Positions 1-9,454 of a stretch of DNA of 64,000 nt are shown one piece after another. A program made the translations under genes and the position numbers. The notes below the pieces were generated by a model. The model ran no database searches and was not told where the DNA came from. It was given only the letters and a program-made list of their open reading frames with translations. Within the stretch, counting starts at the first letter, position 1; the number at the start of each line of letters is the position of its first letter. This DNA is from an unicellular cyanobacterium SU2. Lineage in GTDB: Bacteria; Cyanobacteriota; Cyanobacteriia; Cyanobacteriales; Microcystaceae. The stretch spans positions 248,001 through 312,000 of the forward strand of contig NEED01000069.1 in assembly GCA_002110465.1 (NCBI GenBank). Direction: 5' to 3'.

Positions 1-365
1 AGGCCTTACTTCAAAAAGTAAAAGAGCTATCCCACAAACCACGACGGGAAACAGCTAAAGACTGTGGCTATTACTCAGTGACAAAAGACGGACAAGTTCG
101 TGTTAATTTAACGGACTTTTATGATGCCGTCTTAGGTGCAAAAGGAGTTCCCCTTGAACCAGGAACCGCAAAAGATGGCCGAGGACGGGAACCGACTTTC
201 CGCGTTAGTGTTCACAAAAATGGCCAAATTGTCATCGGTTCAACCTATACTGAACAGATGGGATTAAAGCCTGGAGATGAGTTTGAAATTAAATTAGGCT
301 ACAAACACATTCACCTCAAACAAATTGGGGATGATGGAGAAGTAGTTGAAGAAGACGCAGCTTAA
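1..365 (+). CDS. cyAbrB transcriptional regulator, 5' end cut by window
   Basis: The reading frame is open from base 3, so the gene begins before the window; a GTG at 78 is internal, because the codons before it encode ELSHKPRRETAKDCGYYSV, which is the conserved body of the family. About 120 residues are visible. The C-terminal part (FRVSVHKNGQIVIGSTY, then PGDEFEIKLGYKHIHL) is the cyanobacterial AbrB-type swapped-hairpin DNA-binding fold. Family knowledge: cyAbrB proteins are abundant global regulators in cyanobacteria, affecting nitrogen, carbon, hydrogenase and redox genes. Which paralogue (cyAbrB1 or cyAbrB2) this is cannot be settled from a partial protein; the acidic tail EVVEEDAA is retained. 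The gene is followed at once by the inverted-repeat element at 371-515. Confidence 0.9.
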   Translation, partial: ALLQKVKELSHKPRRETAKDCGYYSVTKDGQVRVNLTDFYDAVLGAKGVPLEPGTAKDGRGREPTFRVSVHKNGQIVIGSTYTEQMGLKPGDEFEIKLGYKHIHLKQIGDDGEVVEEDAA

Positions 366-370
366 AAATT

Positions 371-515
371 GAGAGCATCCCCTTTTTGCACAACAATAAA
401 AATTGTCCTTTGATGTTGAAGGAGAGAGGGTTTTCACTGTCTCTCAGCCCAGGGGAGGAATTTACCAGAAAACCTATTATCAATCAAGGATAATTGATAA
501 CTTTGGGATGCTCTC
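371..515. repeat. 145-bp structured element with perfect 11-bp terminal inverted repeats (MITE or structured RNA)
   Basis: The arms GAGAGCATCCC (371-381) and GGGATGCTCTC (505-515) are perfect inverted repeats. Between them lie three perfect hairpins: ACAAT/ATTGT (393-406), GAGAGA/TCTCTC (422-445) and TTATCAAT/ATTGATAA (477-500). GGTTTTC in the loop of the second hairpin (429-435) can also pair with GAAAACC (468-474), which would make a pseudoknot. No obvious target-site duplication flanks it. It may be a miniature inverted-repeat transposon, or an RNA element in the leader of the gene at 605 or the 3' UTR of the cyAbrB gene. The pairing is seen in the sequence; the role is inference. Confidence 0.55.
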
Positions 516-604
516 TAAACATTACTTATAGTAGGGGAAATGAAAGAATTTTCCCCTTGATAACCATCTCTATCTTGAAATACTAAACTTTATAGAGAAT
601 AACT

Positions 605-1438
605 GTGTCATCTCAATTGGCGTTTTGGCTCAATCTTTTTTCGACGTTTTCCGCAACCGTTAAGGTCTGCGTCTTTCTTCTCACCTGGGTTTTCTTATGG
701 CTACCGTTAGCCTGGCCAGTGGCTCAAAAAATTGGTTGGAAACCCTTTGACCCCCTAACACCATCCCAAAAGCTTCCTTTAGTCGCCTCTTTGTATATTA
801 CAATTCCTCTTCTGGTATGGTTAATCCTTTCGGTAGAGGAAAATTCAATATTAGATTACGGCCTATCAGGGCAACCAACATTTCTTATCTCCCTATTTTG
901 GGGAATAGGGTTAAGTGTTGCTGGTTTAGCAATCGTTTTCGCCTTGGAAGGATGGTGTGGTTGGTTAGTCTGGCAAAAAAATAATTTATCTCGTCTAGCA
1001 AAATTAGCCTTACCCTTATTCGGATTAGGAGTTTGGGTAGGAATTTCTGAAGAATTAGTTTTTCGGGGAATTTTACTTAATGTACTCCAAGAAGACTACT
1101 CCGTCGTGATAGCCGCAATTATTTCTAGTAGTATTTTTGCCCTATTACATTTATTGTGGGAAAGACAAGAAACAATTCCTCAATTGCCCGGTTTATGGCT
1201 AATGGGAATGGTTTTAGTTTGGGCGCGAGTAATGGACGAGGGAAGTTTAGGACTCGCTTCAGGACTTCATGCGGGTTGGGTTTGGGGGTTAGCGTCCCTC
1301 GATGGGGCTGAATTGATTTCTTATACTGATAAGGGACCAACCTGGGTAATTGGTTGGAGAAAACAACCTCTAGCAGGGATATCTGGGTTTCTCTGTTTGT
1401 TGGGAACCGGCTTAGTTTTATGGCCGATATTCCAGTGA
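605..1438 (+). CDS. CPBP-family intramembrane glutamic endopeptidase
   Basis: A 277-residue integral membrane protein with several hydrophobic segments (about 15-40, 57-75, 90-115, 132-147, 163-183, 195-210 and 255-275). The catalytic motifs of the CPBP (CAAX protease/bacteriocin-processing, Rce1-like) family are present: EELVFRG at 149-155 (the paired glutamates and the arginine of EExxxR), a histidine at about 182 in FALLHLL, and GLHAGW at 221-226. The family cleaves membrane proteins or peptides; in cyanobacteria the substrates are mostly unknown. The start is a GTG with little visible ribosome-binding site, so it could be a little further in. It stands alone and is followed by transposon debris. 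Confidence 0.85.
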   Translation: MSSQLAFWLNLFSTFSATVKVCVFLLTWVFLWLPLAWPVAQKIGWKPFDPLTPSQKLPLVASLYITIPLLVWLILSVEENSILDYGLSGQPTFLISLFWGIGLSVAGLAIVFALEGWCGWLVWQKNNLSRLAKLALPLFGLGVWVGISEELVFRGILLNVLQEDYSVVIAAIISSSIFALLHLLWERQETIPQLPGLWLMGMVLVWARVMDEGSLGLASGLHAGWVWGLASLDGAELISYTDKGPTWVIGWRKQPLAGISGFLCLLGTGLVLWPIFQ

Positions 1439-1755
1439 ACCTGAGTTTGGAGTTATTGAAATTACCAAATCTCTGTCATATAACACTACGCATTACAACT
1501 TCAACACCTTTTATACAAAATCCGTGTTACAAACTAGGGGAAAAGCGTGGATTAAGAGATGGGAACAGATATATTGAGTGCTTTTGACTGGGTTCAGATG
1601 ATAGGCGCAACCAACGTTTTCTAACTCGACAAAGACTTTGATAGAATTTAATTCCTGACCACTTCAAATTTATCCCTTCGTCGCTACCTTTTCCAAATAA
1701 AAGCGGTTCAAGTTGTTTAACTTCTTTTGTAAGAAAAGGGTCTTCTAACTTAATT
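1439..1755. other. Intergenic stretch, no gene recognised
   Basis: I see no convincing coding frame, RNA gene or repeat here. It lies between the CPBP protease gene and transposase remnants and may be decayed mobile DNA. A short open frame runs through 1354-1587 but overlaps the protease gene and resembles nothing known to me. Confidence 0.4.
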
Positions 1756-1953
1756 AAAAAATCATTGACGGTAACGTTTTCAGAATTGTTAGTTGTACAG
1801 CTCAGGCATTTGGAATTAGCGGATTGGTGTCAAAAAGCTTATTCGTTATATTCAAACAGCTACGGGACAATTAGGCGTTGGATAGGAGAAATTATTGCCT
1901 ATTTTGACCAAGGTACGACTCAAGGAACAGTAGAAGGTATTCAGAAATGTTGA
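1756..1953 (+). pseudogene. ISL3-type transposase, C-terminal remnant
   Basis: The frame encodes LADWCQKAYSLY, then TIRRWIGEIIAYFDQGTTQGTVEGI. This matches the C-terminal part of cyanobacterial ISL3-family transposases, in which a WxGEIxxYFxxRTTxGVVEGINNKLKLIKR stretch carries the last catalytic glutamate. Here the frame stops directly after VEGIQKC, the arginine before TT is a glycine, and nothing upstream resembles the zinc-finger and DDE core. It is therefore a decayed fragment rather than a working gene. The assignment rests on remembered family sequence. Confidence 0.6.
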
Positions 1954-2008
1954 ATGTTGTTAGAAAACTTTACATATTGAATTATACCACCCCTACAATG
2001 CTAAAATT

Positions 2009-2828
2009 TCACCTTAACCAAATCAGTTTTTTGAACCAATGTACATAACTAATTTCCTGACACATATAAGCCTGGAGATAACGAAGTTTATCTAATATTG
2101 TTTTCCCAAATTCTTGAGGGATTTCTATAAGTTGTAAAATTAAATAAGCAATTAAACAACTATAGATTTGAATGCGAATACCATTCTCATTCTTCGTCAT
2201 TAGTCTGTCTAGCTTTAAGTGCATCTTTAAAAACTTCCAAAGTAATTCTATTTGCCATCTTTGTACATATATCTCCGCTTCTTGGTGCGCGTTCCCTTGC
2301 GCCGTACGACGGCGCGGGGTCGCATCCGCTTTCTTCGTTGTTTACTCCTTCTTCTCCCGACTCTGGCAAATTAGTTGCTAATCTAAATTCTGTTTTTTCT
2401 TCTAAATCACAAAAAGCGACTACTCTAATTTCTACTTCTCTTTTATCTTTGCCTACTTTGCTATCACCATTCTCTAACATTTCTCAAGTAACATTATTTT
2501 TAATTCTTAAGACAAATGCTTTGTTTTCTTGCCCTTTTAATTTTTTGACTCTTTCACCAGAAGCAAAACCTCTATCCATTACCCCTACACAATTTTCGGG
2601 AATTGCTTCTACTGTTTCTTGACCATATTTATGGTCATGTCCTTGCCCAAAATGAATAACTATTCCTCCTGTTTCTGATTTCCAACTATCTAATCCACAG
2701 AATAATTTGACTTGATGATACTCTTGACTCCATAATAGTTTACTTGTCAAACTAATAATTGTTGAATCAATCGGAAAATAAGAACGAGCTTTTCTTTCCC
2801 CTGTCTGTTGACGTAGTTCCCTTTTCAA
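2009..2828 (-). pseudogene. IS4-family transposase, broken (in-frame stop, hairpin insertion, frameshift, missing 5' part)
   Basis: Read on the minus strand, three pieces line up with one IS4-family transposase. Bases 2828-2484 encode YFPIDSTIISLTSKLLW, HQVKLFCGLDS, FGQGHDHKYGQ and VMDRGFASGERVKKL, covering the first two catalytic aspartate regions. An in-frame TGA then separates 2480-2332, which continues in the same frame. After a palindromic insertion (about 2286-2330) the frame shifts and the sequence resumes with YVQRWQIELLWKFLK. That is the exact Y-(2)-R-(3)-E-(6)-K signature of IS4 transposases, and it is followed by a normal C-terminus to 2009. The N-terminal third is absent, so the element cannot make its own transposase. 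Confidence 0.85.
2286..2330. repeat. GC-rich palindromic repeat inserted in the IS4 transposase remnant
   Basis: GCGCCGT (2299-2305) and ACGGCGC (2309-2315) form a 7-bp stem with a 3-base loop. Outer segments TGCG.CCC and GGG.CGCA extend it imperfectly. Its GC content is far above the surroundings, and it interrupts the transposase reading frame exactly between the glutamate-rich turn and the YREK motif. It looks like a small dispersed interspersed palindrome of the type common in Microcystis, Crocosphaera and their relatives. Copy number elsewhere in the genome is unknown. Confidence 0.55.
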
Positions 2829-3122
2829 AACGTTTTTATTTCCCTTCGGGAGAGGGAACGGGCAACAGTAAAAAGGGGACTATTGAACCCTCATCAAAAA
2901 CTAAAACTGGCTCAATTTAAGCTAAAATAAGAGAGAAGAATTAAACCTCTTGGATAATTCCTTAATTTCTGGGGATTATTCATCATAATGGACACAAAAT
3001 TACCACAAAAATCCCAGGAATGAATCCAAAGAGACCCATAAAGTCCTACCCAAAAATTACTAATGCTTTTTTGTTGCGGTGAGTAGTGACAATTTTTGCT
3101 CTCTCTTTGTAGGAAAAATAAT

Positions 3123-4718
3123 TTAACTCAACTGGGCAACAATTTGATTACGCGCTAAGATATTTTGAGTTAATAAATCTTCAACCGTAATCCTCAAAAA
3201 TCGCTCTCTATCTACCCAGAATTGAAGCTTAACGCGATCGCTTCCTGGAACCCCAACAGGCTCTAATTGAGCAATGGTTCTTGCACCATCTTTATCATTT
3301 AACGGTTGTACAACCGTTTCCCCCTGGTTGAGAGAACGAGTCACTAGGCGATCACCATCAAAATAAACCTCTGTTCCTCCCGTTTCCGAGCCTAATTCTC
3401 CGATAATCAACTCAATACTCGGTTGATTATCTACAGAAGCTCCGAGGGTTAACTCAATCGGCTCATTCATCGGGTAAGGTTGTCCTGACTTCACAATAGG
3501 ATGCCAACTGTGGCAATTTTGGCGACGGTTCCAATAGCGAATTCCGTAACTATGGTAGAGAAAGTCCGTTAATTGAAATCCTTGGGCTAATTGTAAGGCT
3601 CCCATGGCGATCGCTTCAAAGGGGCGATCACACTTAATTTTCTCTTCATCAAAATACTGTTTTACCCAAGTTTGTACTGCCGGAATTTGTGAGGTTCCCC
3701 CCACTAATAACACAGCATCAATATCTGTCGTTTCAATTCCATTTCTTCTTCCCTGTTGCAATACTTGAGTCATTAAATTATCCAATTGCTCAAAAAATTG
3801 CTGTTTTTTTAAAATTTCTTGAAACCCATCTCTATCAAGACTTAACTCATAACTATCTAAGGTTTCATCATTAAAATAAACTTCTGTTGCTTCAGGTTGG
3901 GAGGAAAGTTTAACTTTTAATCTTTCTGCTAAACGCAAGGTCAAAGAAGACTTGGGTAAATCTTGGGTAATTGAAAAATGATCCACCAACCAATTATCAA
4001 GATCAGCCCCCCCCAAATTAGAACCAGCTTTTCCTAACACCCGCGCTAATTTTGTTTTTTGTCCTGAACCTGAACCAAATAATTTATCACCCCATTTTAA
4101 AATAAATCCCTGTTTTTTGGATTGACTTCCTAGATCTAACTGAACCAGGGATAGATCAAGGGTTCCTCCCCCAAAATCTACCACTAACAATATATTTTCT
4201 TCGATTGTTCCATATCCTAAAGCTGCGGCTGTTGGTTCATCGAGGAGTCTCACTTGTTCAATTGACCAACGATGACATACCTCCCCTAACCAATAGCGAT
4301 AACTTTCAAAACTATCAACAGGAACCGTTAAAATAACAGAGTCAAGATTTGGCGTTTGTTCTGCTTTAAGTTGTTTGATTAAGGCAGTTAGAAACCATTC
4401 TCCCACCTGCTCAAAGGTGACAATTGTTTCATCTAATTCTGGCAAAAATCCTTGAACATCTGTCCCAATTCCCCGCTTAAACCCCTGAAAAAATCGGGGA
4501 TCATTTTTTAAATCTAACCCCCCATCACGAACCAGTTGCCCTACCACTACTTTGGGTTGAATTGCATTTTCTAGATAAAGCAAACTGGGAACTAATGGGG
4601 GATTACTACCCAATTGCTGACAAAGTTTTGATAATTTTATAATTTCAGCCTGTTCTGTTGCTGTATTCCAGTGAGTAATAACTGTATTGCTAGTCCCGAA
4701 GTCAATGGCGTAAGACAC
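3123..4718 (-). CDS. Hsp70/DnaK-like ATPase (short form)
   Basis: A 531-residue actin-fold ATPase of the Hsp70 family. Visible motifs are the first phosphate loop IDFGTSNTV at 5-13, LLDEPTAAALGYG at about 158-170, the second phosphate loop VVDFGGGTLDLSL at about 178-190, and the adenosine motif VLLVGGTSQIP at about 334-344. The C-terminal 130 residues form a short beta-rich tail like the start of a substrate-binding domain, without a helical lid. The protein is about 100 residues shorter than DnaK. It is therefore a DnaK-like cyanobacterial paralogue rather than the housekeeping chaperone; clients are unknown. No grpE or dnaJ lies beside it. The start ATG at 4718 gives MSYAIDFGTSNT, a natural N-terminus for the fold. 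Confidence 0.88.
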   Translation of the reverse strand: MSYAIDFGTSNTVITHWNTATEQAEIIKLSKLCQQLGSNPPLVPSLLYLENAIQPKVVVGQLVRDGGLDLKNDPRFFQGFKRGIGTDVQGFLPELDETIVTFEQVGEWFLTALIKQLKAEQTPNLDSVILTVPVDSFESYRYWLGEVCHRWSIEQVRLLDEPTAAALGYGTIEENILLVVDFGGGTLDLSLVQLDLGSQSKKQGFILKWGDKLFGSGSGQKTKLARVLGKAGSNLGGADLDNWLVDHFSITQDLPKSSLTLRLAERLKVKLSSQPEATEVYFNDETLDSYELSLDRDGFQEILKKQQFFEQLDNLMTQVLQQGRRNGIETTDIDAVLLVGGTSQIPAVQTWVKQYFDEEKIKCDRPFEAIAMGALQLAQGFQLTDFLYHSYGIRYWNRRQNCHSWHPIVKSGQPYPMNEPIELTLGASVDNQPSIELIIGELGSETGGTEVYFDGDRLVTRSLNQGETVVQPLNDKDGARTIAQLEPVGVPGSDRVKLQFWVDRERFLRITVEDLLTQNILARNQIVAQLS

Positions 4719-5139
4719 GTTAGGTTAGAAAGGTGATCAGCTAAATTTCAAAAATATCTTATCATTTCTAACAGCCATGGAAAATGATCAACTCAAAACC
4801 GAATGGGGAATGACATTTTTCCCTAAAATTCTTGAAAAATACTCAATATAACCCACAAAATTCTTACCTAATCTCAACCTAAGGTTGTTCTAGAAACTTT
4901 TTAGGTTGTTCAAAACTCTAAATAATCATAGACAGTATTATTAAGTGTAACACTTGATACTGGGAATTTCGGTCAAACTAGACTAGGCTAGTGCCAGGCT
5001 ACTATAATCCTGAACTTAACCATACAGTGATTTTAGCCTTTACCCAAATTGGTATCTACCATACCTTAAATGACCAAAATAGAATCTTAAAAAAGTATTA
5101 AGGTTTTATAATTGAGGAGTGTTACTTGGAGGAAGAAAC
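4719..5139. other. Divergent intergenic region between the Hsp70-like gene and DUF1815
   Basis: It carries the promoters of both flanking genes. On the plus strand TATAAT at 5003-5008 is a good -10 box without a clear -35 box, and would give DUF1815 a leader of about 130 bases. A 13-bp palindrome, AAGTGT-A-ACACTT (4943-4955), and two copies of AGGTTGTTC (4882, 4903) are possible regulator sites. No gene is seen. Confidence 0.4.
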
Positions 5140-5505
5140 GTGTTTACCCGACTAGCTCAACAACACCGCGACTTTGTAAGGGATTTAGTGATGAATCTCC
5201 AAGCACTGGCAATTGTACTTGAAAAACAAGGTTATCTTGCGTCTTGTTATACTTGTGGCGGACAAATGAACAGTGGCTCATTCATGGTTAGCCTAGGAGA
5301 AAATCACCTCATTCGGTTTTTGGTGTCTGACTATGGAATTACCTGGACAGAGATGCGTGATGATCGTGAATTAATGAAGCTTGAAGGGGCTGAAGCAATT
5401 AGCCAATTGCAGGAGTTAGCTGATTTGGTTAAATATCAAATTGAGCCATCTCGTTCAGATTCTCGCCTGATTCCTACCTTAGATCGTCAAGTACAACCAA
5501 TGTGA
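5140..5505 (+). CDS. DUF1815 family conserved cyanobacterial protein
   Basis: A small soluble protein (121 residues from GTG 5140) that I recognise as the cyanobacterial DUF1815 family. Diagnostic stretches are LVMNLQALAIVLE, GYLASCYTCGGQMNSGSFMVSLG and HLIRFLVSDYGITWTEMRDDRELMKLEGAEAI. The CYTC pair could bind metal or form a disulfide, but no function is established. I chose GTG 5140 because GGAGG lies 7 bases before it and the protein then begins MFTRLAQQH, as in homologues. An upstream in-frame GTG at 5119 has no such site. The C-terminal tail after about residue 105 is charged and variable. Confidence 0.8.
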   Translation: MFTRLAQQHRDFVRDLVMNLQALAIVLEKQGYLASCYTCGGQMNSGSFMVSLGENHLIRFLVSDYGITWTEMRDDRELMKLEGAEAISQLQELADLVKYQIEPSRSDSRLIPTLDRQVQPM

Positions 5506-5538
5506 GTTAAAACAGCCAACTAAATTCAATTGAACGGC

Positions 5539-5618
5539 AAACCATCTAAGTTTGTCTTGGTTTTATGAAGGAGATCAACTAACGGTCAGCGTCCTGACTA
5601 ACTGATGGTTTTGTTTTT
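5539..5618 (+). terminator. Likely terminator after the DUF1815 gene
   Basis: AAACCATC (5539-5546) pairs with GATGGTTT (5604-5611), enclosing an inner hairpin GTCAG-CGTC-CTGAC (5585-5598). The 3' arm runs into TGTTTTTGG. The large enclosed loop makes it less typical than a simple intrinsic terminator. Confidence 0.45.
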
Positions 5619-5679
5619 GGTATTGAGAAAAACCTAAATTGAGACGTTAGGTTGATTCAACCTAAAAAAAGTTAAATCA

Positions 5680-5701
5680 CTCTCTCTAAAAGCAGAGAGA
5701 G
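5680..5701 (-). terminator. Intrinsic terminator for pdhA
   Basis: CTCTCTCT (5680-5687) and AGAGAGAG (5694-5701) form a perfect 8-bp stem with a 6-base loop just beyond the pdhA stop codon at 5718. Read on the minus strand it is followed by a run of seven T within 20 bases. A second perfect palindrome, TTAGGTTGA-T-TCAACCTAA (5647-5665), lies just downstream. Confidence 0.6.
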
Positions 5702-5717
5702 ATTAGTCATTGCGATT

Positions 5718-6749
5718 TTAATCTTCAGCAAAAACGTAGCGATAAAGTTCACTAGCATTAGGTTCTGGACTATCTTCAGCAAATTTTACTGCCTTATCAA
5801 TTTTTTCTTGAACCTGGCTTTCAATACGCTTGAGTTCTTGGTTATCAGCTAAATTATGTTCTATCAAGTAAGCAGTTAACTTATTGATAGGATCTCGCCC
5901 TCCCCAGAATTGCTTTTCATCAGGGGAACGCAGTTCATCAGGATCAGCTAAAGAATGACCCCGAAAGCGATAGGTAAGAGCTTCAATTAAGGTCGGTCCC
6001 TGTCCGGCACGGGCGCGGGCGATCGCTTCTTGAGCAACACTGCGAACGGCAAGAACATCCATACCATCAACTTCCACGCCAGCCATATCAAAAACACTCG
6101 CTTTCTGATAAATTTCCGGTTGAGAGGTTGCCCGATCATGAGCCATCCCAATGGCCCATTTATTATTTTCTACCACGTAGATAATGGGTAATTTCCATAA
6201 TGAAGCCATATTCAGACATTCAAAGAATTGACCGTTATTGCTTGCCCCATCGCCAAAGAAGCAAATCGTAACTTGATCGGCTGTCTCATCTCCCATCATT
6301 TCTCGTCGATACTTGCTCTGAAAAGCTGCCCCCGTCGCCACAGGAATTCCTTCAGCAACAAAGGCATAACCCCCTAATAATCGATGTTGAGCAGAGAACA
6401 AGTGCATTGAGCCTCCTCGTCCTTTACTACATCCGGTCTCTTTTCCAAACAATTCCGCCATCACCTCATGAGGAGGAACCCCACAACTGAGGGCATGAAC
6501 GTGATCACGATAGGTGCTACAGACATAATCTTCGTCAGAACGTAAGGCTTTGATGATTCCGGTAGAAACGGCTTCTTGCCCATTGTATAGATGAACAAAA
6601 CCAAACATCCTACCGCGATAGTACATTTCAGCACACTTGTCTTCAAACAAGCGTCCCAACATCATATCTTCATAGAGGATAAGACCTTCCTCCTTGGTTA
6701 TCTTGACGGAAGCTTGGTTAAATTCTGGTACTGTTCTTTGAGAAACCAT
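5718..6749 (-). CDS. pdhA: Pyruvate dehydrogenase E1 component, alpha subunit
   Basis: A 343-residue thiamine-diphosphate enzyme subunit. With the beta subunit it decarboxylates pyruvate and passes the acetyl group to the lipoyl domain of E2, feeding acetyl-CoA to lipid synthesis. The thiamine-binding motif [12 protein letters not shown] is at about 165-176 and ends about 25 residues later at [23 protein letters not shown] near the N-terminus and the phosphorylation-loop region [15 protein letters not shown] near 265-280 are typical. Length fits plastid/cyanobacterial PdhA. The gene is single here; pdhB and the E2 gene are not in the window, as is usual for cyanobacteria, where the subunit genes are scattered. 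A strong hairpin follows the stop. Confidence 0.96.
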   Translation of the reverse strand: MVSQRTVPEFNQASVKITKEEGLILYEDMMLGRLFEDKCAEMYYRGRMFGFVHLYNGQEAVSTGIIKALRSDEDYVCSTYRDHVHALSCGVPPHEVMAELFGKETGCSKGRGGSMHLFSAQHRLLGGYAFVAEGIPVATGAAFQSKYRREMMGDETADQVTICFFGDGASNNGQFFECLNMASLWKLPIIYVVENNKWAIGMAHDRATSQPEIYQKASVFDMAGVEVDGMDVLAVRSVAQEAIARARAGQGPTLIEALTYRFRGHSLADPDELRSPDEKQFWGGRDPINKLTAYLIEHNLADNQELKRIESQVQEKIDKAVKFAEDSPEPNASELYRYVFAED

Positions 6750-7207
6750 AAAATTTGAAAAATTACTACATTAACAAAACTAAGGACATTGGGTTAAGTT
6801 ACATAAACCGCCATCCTTCACGGAGAACAAAAAATATTGACCCCAAAAATTATAAGCGTAGATGAGGTCTTTGTCTTGGCACTCCTAACCCTAAATATGG
6901 ACTAGAAATCGATATTTTTAAGATCTTGCGTTGATTGATCGTTTATTCTATCGAAAGTTTCCAAAATTAAGATACATTAATTTAAGTTAAGGTTAGCAAC
7001 AAATCTTGACCGAATCTTAGTCCTTCGGCTACTACCATTCCAACTTGATCAATAACTAATGAATTTATTCCAATTTTAGTATTCTTAGTCTACTATGGTG
7101 TTATTCAATCTGTTCTTTAAGTATCTTAAACTAGAGATACATCTTAATGTAAGCTATCTAGATAAAGATAGATTTATTATCATGACTCGGCTCTGAGGAC
7201 ATCAACC
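6750..7207. other. Divergent promoter region of pdhA and ftn2
   Basis: A 458-base AT-rich spacer between two divergently transcribed genes. It must carry both promoters. I could not assign -35/-10 pairs with confidence and see no long inverted repeat or coding frame. Confidence 0.35.
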
Positions 7208-9454
7208 GTGCGCATTCCGCTCGACTACTACAGAATTCTGGGGGTGTTTCCCCAAGCAACAGATGAGCAGCTTAGTCAAGCTTATCAAGATCGCCGTTTG
7301 CAGTTACCCCGTCGGGAATATAGTGACATGGCGATCGCATCGCGTAAGCAATTGCTCACTCAAGCCTACGAAATTTTATCAAACTCAGAAAAAAGAGCCG
7401 CTCATGAACAATCATTTATAGAAAATACTTTATCGGATGAATTACCATCAACGTCAGTAGATGGATCAGACACAGAAGTTCCGACTAGGTTTCCTGTGGC
7501 CAAGCCCTCAACCCTCGACATTACCCCTGAACAATTGGTAGGGGCTTTAATGATTCTCCAAGAGTTGGGAGAATATGAACTGGTGATTAAGTTTGGCCAA
7601 TCTTATCTGGAGACCCTTTCAACTTCTCTATCAGAACAAGCTCCCGAAAGTCTATTACAAAAGAAAACAGATGTTATCCTCACCATTGCTCTAGCCGCTT
7701 TTGAATTAAGCAGAGAACGATGGCAGCAAGAAGAATATGAGCAGGCAGGGATTGCTGGGGACAAGGGACTGAGTATACTTCAAGAAAATTGCTTATTTCC
7801 CTCGTTACAAGCTGAAATCATCAACGAAATCTATAAACTACGTCCTTACCGAATTCTTGAATTATTGGCTCAACCCCGAAACAATCGGGAAGACCGAGAG
7901 CAGGGAAAGGCATTACTTCAAGAAATGTTACAGGAAAGGCAGGGAATTGACGGTCAAGGAGATGACCGCTCAGGTCTTGATATTGATGATTTTTTACGAT
8001 TTATTCAACAATTACGGACTTATCTAACCGCTTCTGAACAACAGGAACTTTTCTGTCGAGAAGCCCATCGTCCTTCCCCTGTCGCTGCCTATTTGGGAGT
8101 ATATGCGTTAATTGGGCGTGGTTTTGCTGAGAAGCAACCTGTTTTTATTGTTGAAGCTCAAACCATTCTCGATGGTTTAGGAAAGCTTCAAGATGTCTCT
8201 TTAGAACAAGCCATTTGTGCCTTGCTTTTGGGAGAAACCCGAGAAGCGACCTTAGCATTAGAACGATGTCAAGATGAGGAAGTATTAGCCTTTATACGAC
8301 AACAGTCCCAAGGTGCGCCTGACCTCTTACCTGGGTTGTGCTTATATGGAGAATATTGGTTACAAACAGAAGTATTTTCTCATTTTCGTAATTTAAAAGA
8401 GCGCGCTGATTCGTTAGAAAATTATTTTGCTGATGAAGCTGTTCAAACTTACTTAGAACAATTACCGATAGAAGCTCAAGGGACGATCCTTGAACAGAAA
8501 CAAGAAGAAGTAACGATAGCTAGAAAAGTCTCTCAAAGCAATCAGGTGATTCAACATAAAAGGTCGGTTGCTCAGGGGCGTTACTCTAGAAAAGGCTACT
8601 CCCAATACCAAGAGCCTCAATTATTGGTCAGTGGCGGGGGTGGCATTCCTACCGTAGGTCATTCAGCTGCTATCCCCATGGACTCCTATCGTCGTAATTT
8701 GCGAGAAAATTCTTCAAGACGAGGGACTAGGAACAGATCGAATGTCACAACGCCTTACCGTGATCCCCACCAGAAACCACAGACTCATCGGCAACTTACC
8801 CAATCTCCCACAACAAAAGAACCAGGAAAAGGGTCTCAACGGTTATCTCGACGGAGAAAACCCCAGAAAACGAAGTTTAAACCCAAACCTTGGTTTGTGC
8901 TGGTGTCGTGTTTGACCGTTTTAGGAATGGTAGGGTTGTCAGTCAAAGGAATTAAACATATAATGTCTCCCTTGGCGGCTTTGGAAGAGGATCAATTGGT
9001 GTTAGATCTCGGTCAACCGCCGATTGAAATTCCATCGACTGAGAGTCTGCTCAAGAATCAGTCAGGACAATTAACGCCTGAAGGGGCTAAGCAAGTTATT
9101 GAAACGTGGTTATCGAGTAAAGCTGATGCTTTTGGCTCAAATTATAAGGTTGAATCGTTAAATCAAATTTTAGCGGCTCCTTTGCTCAGTCTCTGGAAAA
9201 ATAGAGCGGAAAATCTGAAAAAATACCAACATTATTGGCAATATAACCATGATGTCGCTATAAAATCTTTGAAAATCTCGAAAGATAATCCTAATCAAGC
9301 AACTGTTGACGCAAAAGTCAGGGAAGTGGCTGATTTTTACCAAAACGGTCAACGGAACGCCGGTCGCTCCTATGATGATCAATTACAGGTTCGTTATGAA
9401 TTACTTCGAGATCAAGATCGTTGGCTTATTCGTTCACTCAAGCTGATTAACTAG
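7208..9454 (+). CDS. ftn2: Cell division protein Ftn2/ZipN (ARC6 homologue)
   Basis: A 748-residue membrane-anchored division protein. The N-terminal 65 residues are a J-like domain (LDYYRILGVFPQATDEQLSQAYQDR) without a clear HPD. A long helical, repeat-like region follows (about 90-450), then a basic linker rich in Arg, Ser and Gln. One membrane segment lies at about 560-585 (WFVLVSCLTVLGMVGLSV). The C-terminal IMS/DUF4101 domain spans about 625-748 (AKQVIETWLSSKADAFG through DRWLIRSLKLI). This order is that of cyanobacterial Ftn2/ZipN and plastid ARC6, which tether FtsZ filaments to the membrane and recruit other divisome proteins. The start is GTG 7208. It is monocistronic and divergent from pdhA. 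Confidence 0.93.
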   Translation: MRIPLDYYRILGVFPQATDEQLSQAYQDRRLQLPRREYSDMAIASRKQLLTQAYEILSNSEKRAAHEQSFIENTLSDELPSTSVDGSDTEVPTRFPVAKPSTLDITPEQLVGALMILQELGEYELVIKFGQSYLETLSTSLSEQAPESLLQKKTDVILTIALAAFELSRERWQQEEYEQAGIAGDKGLSILQENCLFPSLQAEIINEIYKLRPYRILELLAQPRNNREDREQGKALLQEMLQERQGIDGQGDDRSGLDIDDFLRFIQQLRTYLTASEQQELFCREAHRPSPVAAYLGVYALIGRGFAEKQPVFIVEAQTILDGLGKLQDVSLEQAICALLLGETREATLALERCQDEEVLAFIRQQSQGAPDLLPGLCLYGEYWLQTEVFSHFRNLKERADSLENYFADEAVQTYLEQLPIEAQGTILEQKQEEVTIARKVSQSNQVIQHKRSVAQGRYSRKGYSQYQEPQLLVSGGGGIPTVGHSAAIPMDSYRRNLRENSSRRGTRNRSNVTTPYRDPHQKPQTHRQLTQSPTTKEPGKGSQRLSRRRKPQKTKFKPKPWFVLVSCLTVLGMVGLSVKGIKHIMSPLAALEEDQLVLDLGQPPIEIPSTESLLKNQSGQLTPEGAKQVIETWLSSKADAFGSNYKVESLNQILAAPLLSLWKNRAENLKKYQHYWQYNHDVAIKSLKISKDNPNQATVDAKVREVADFYQNGQRNAGRSYDDQLQVRYELLRDQDRWLIRSLKLIN

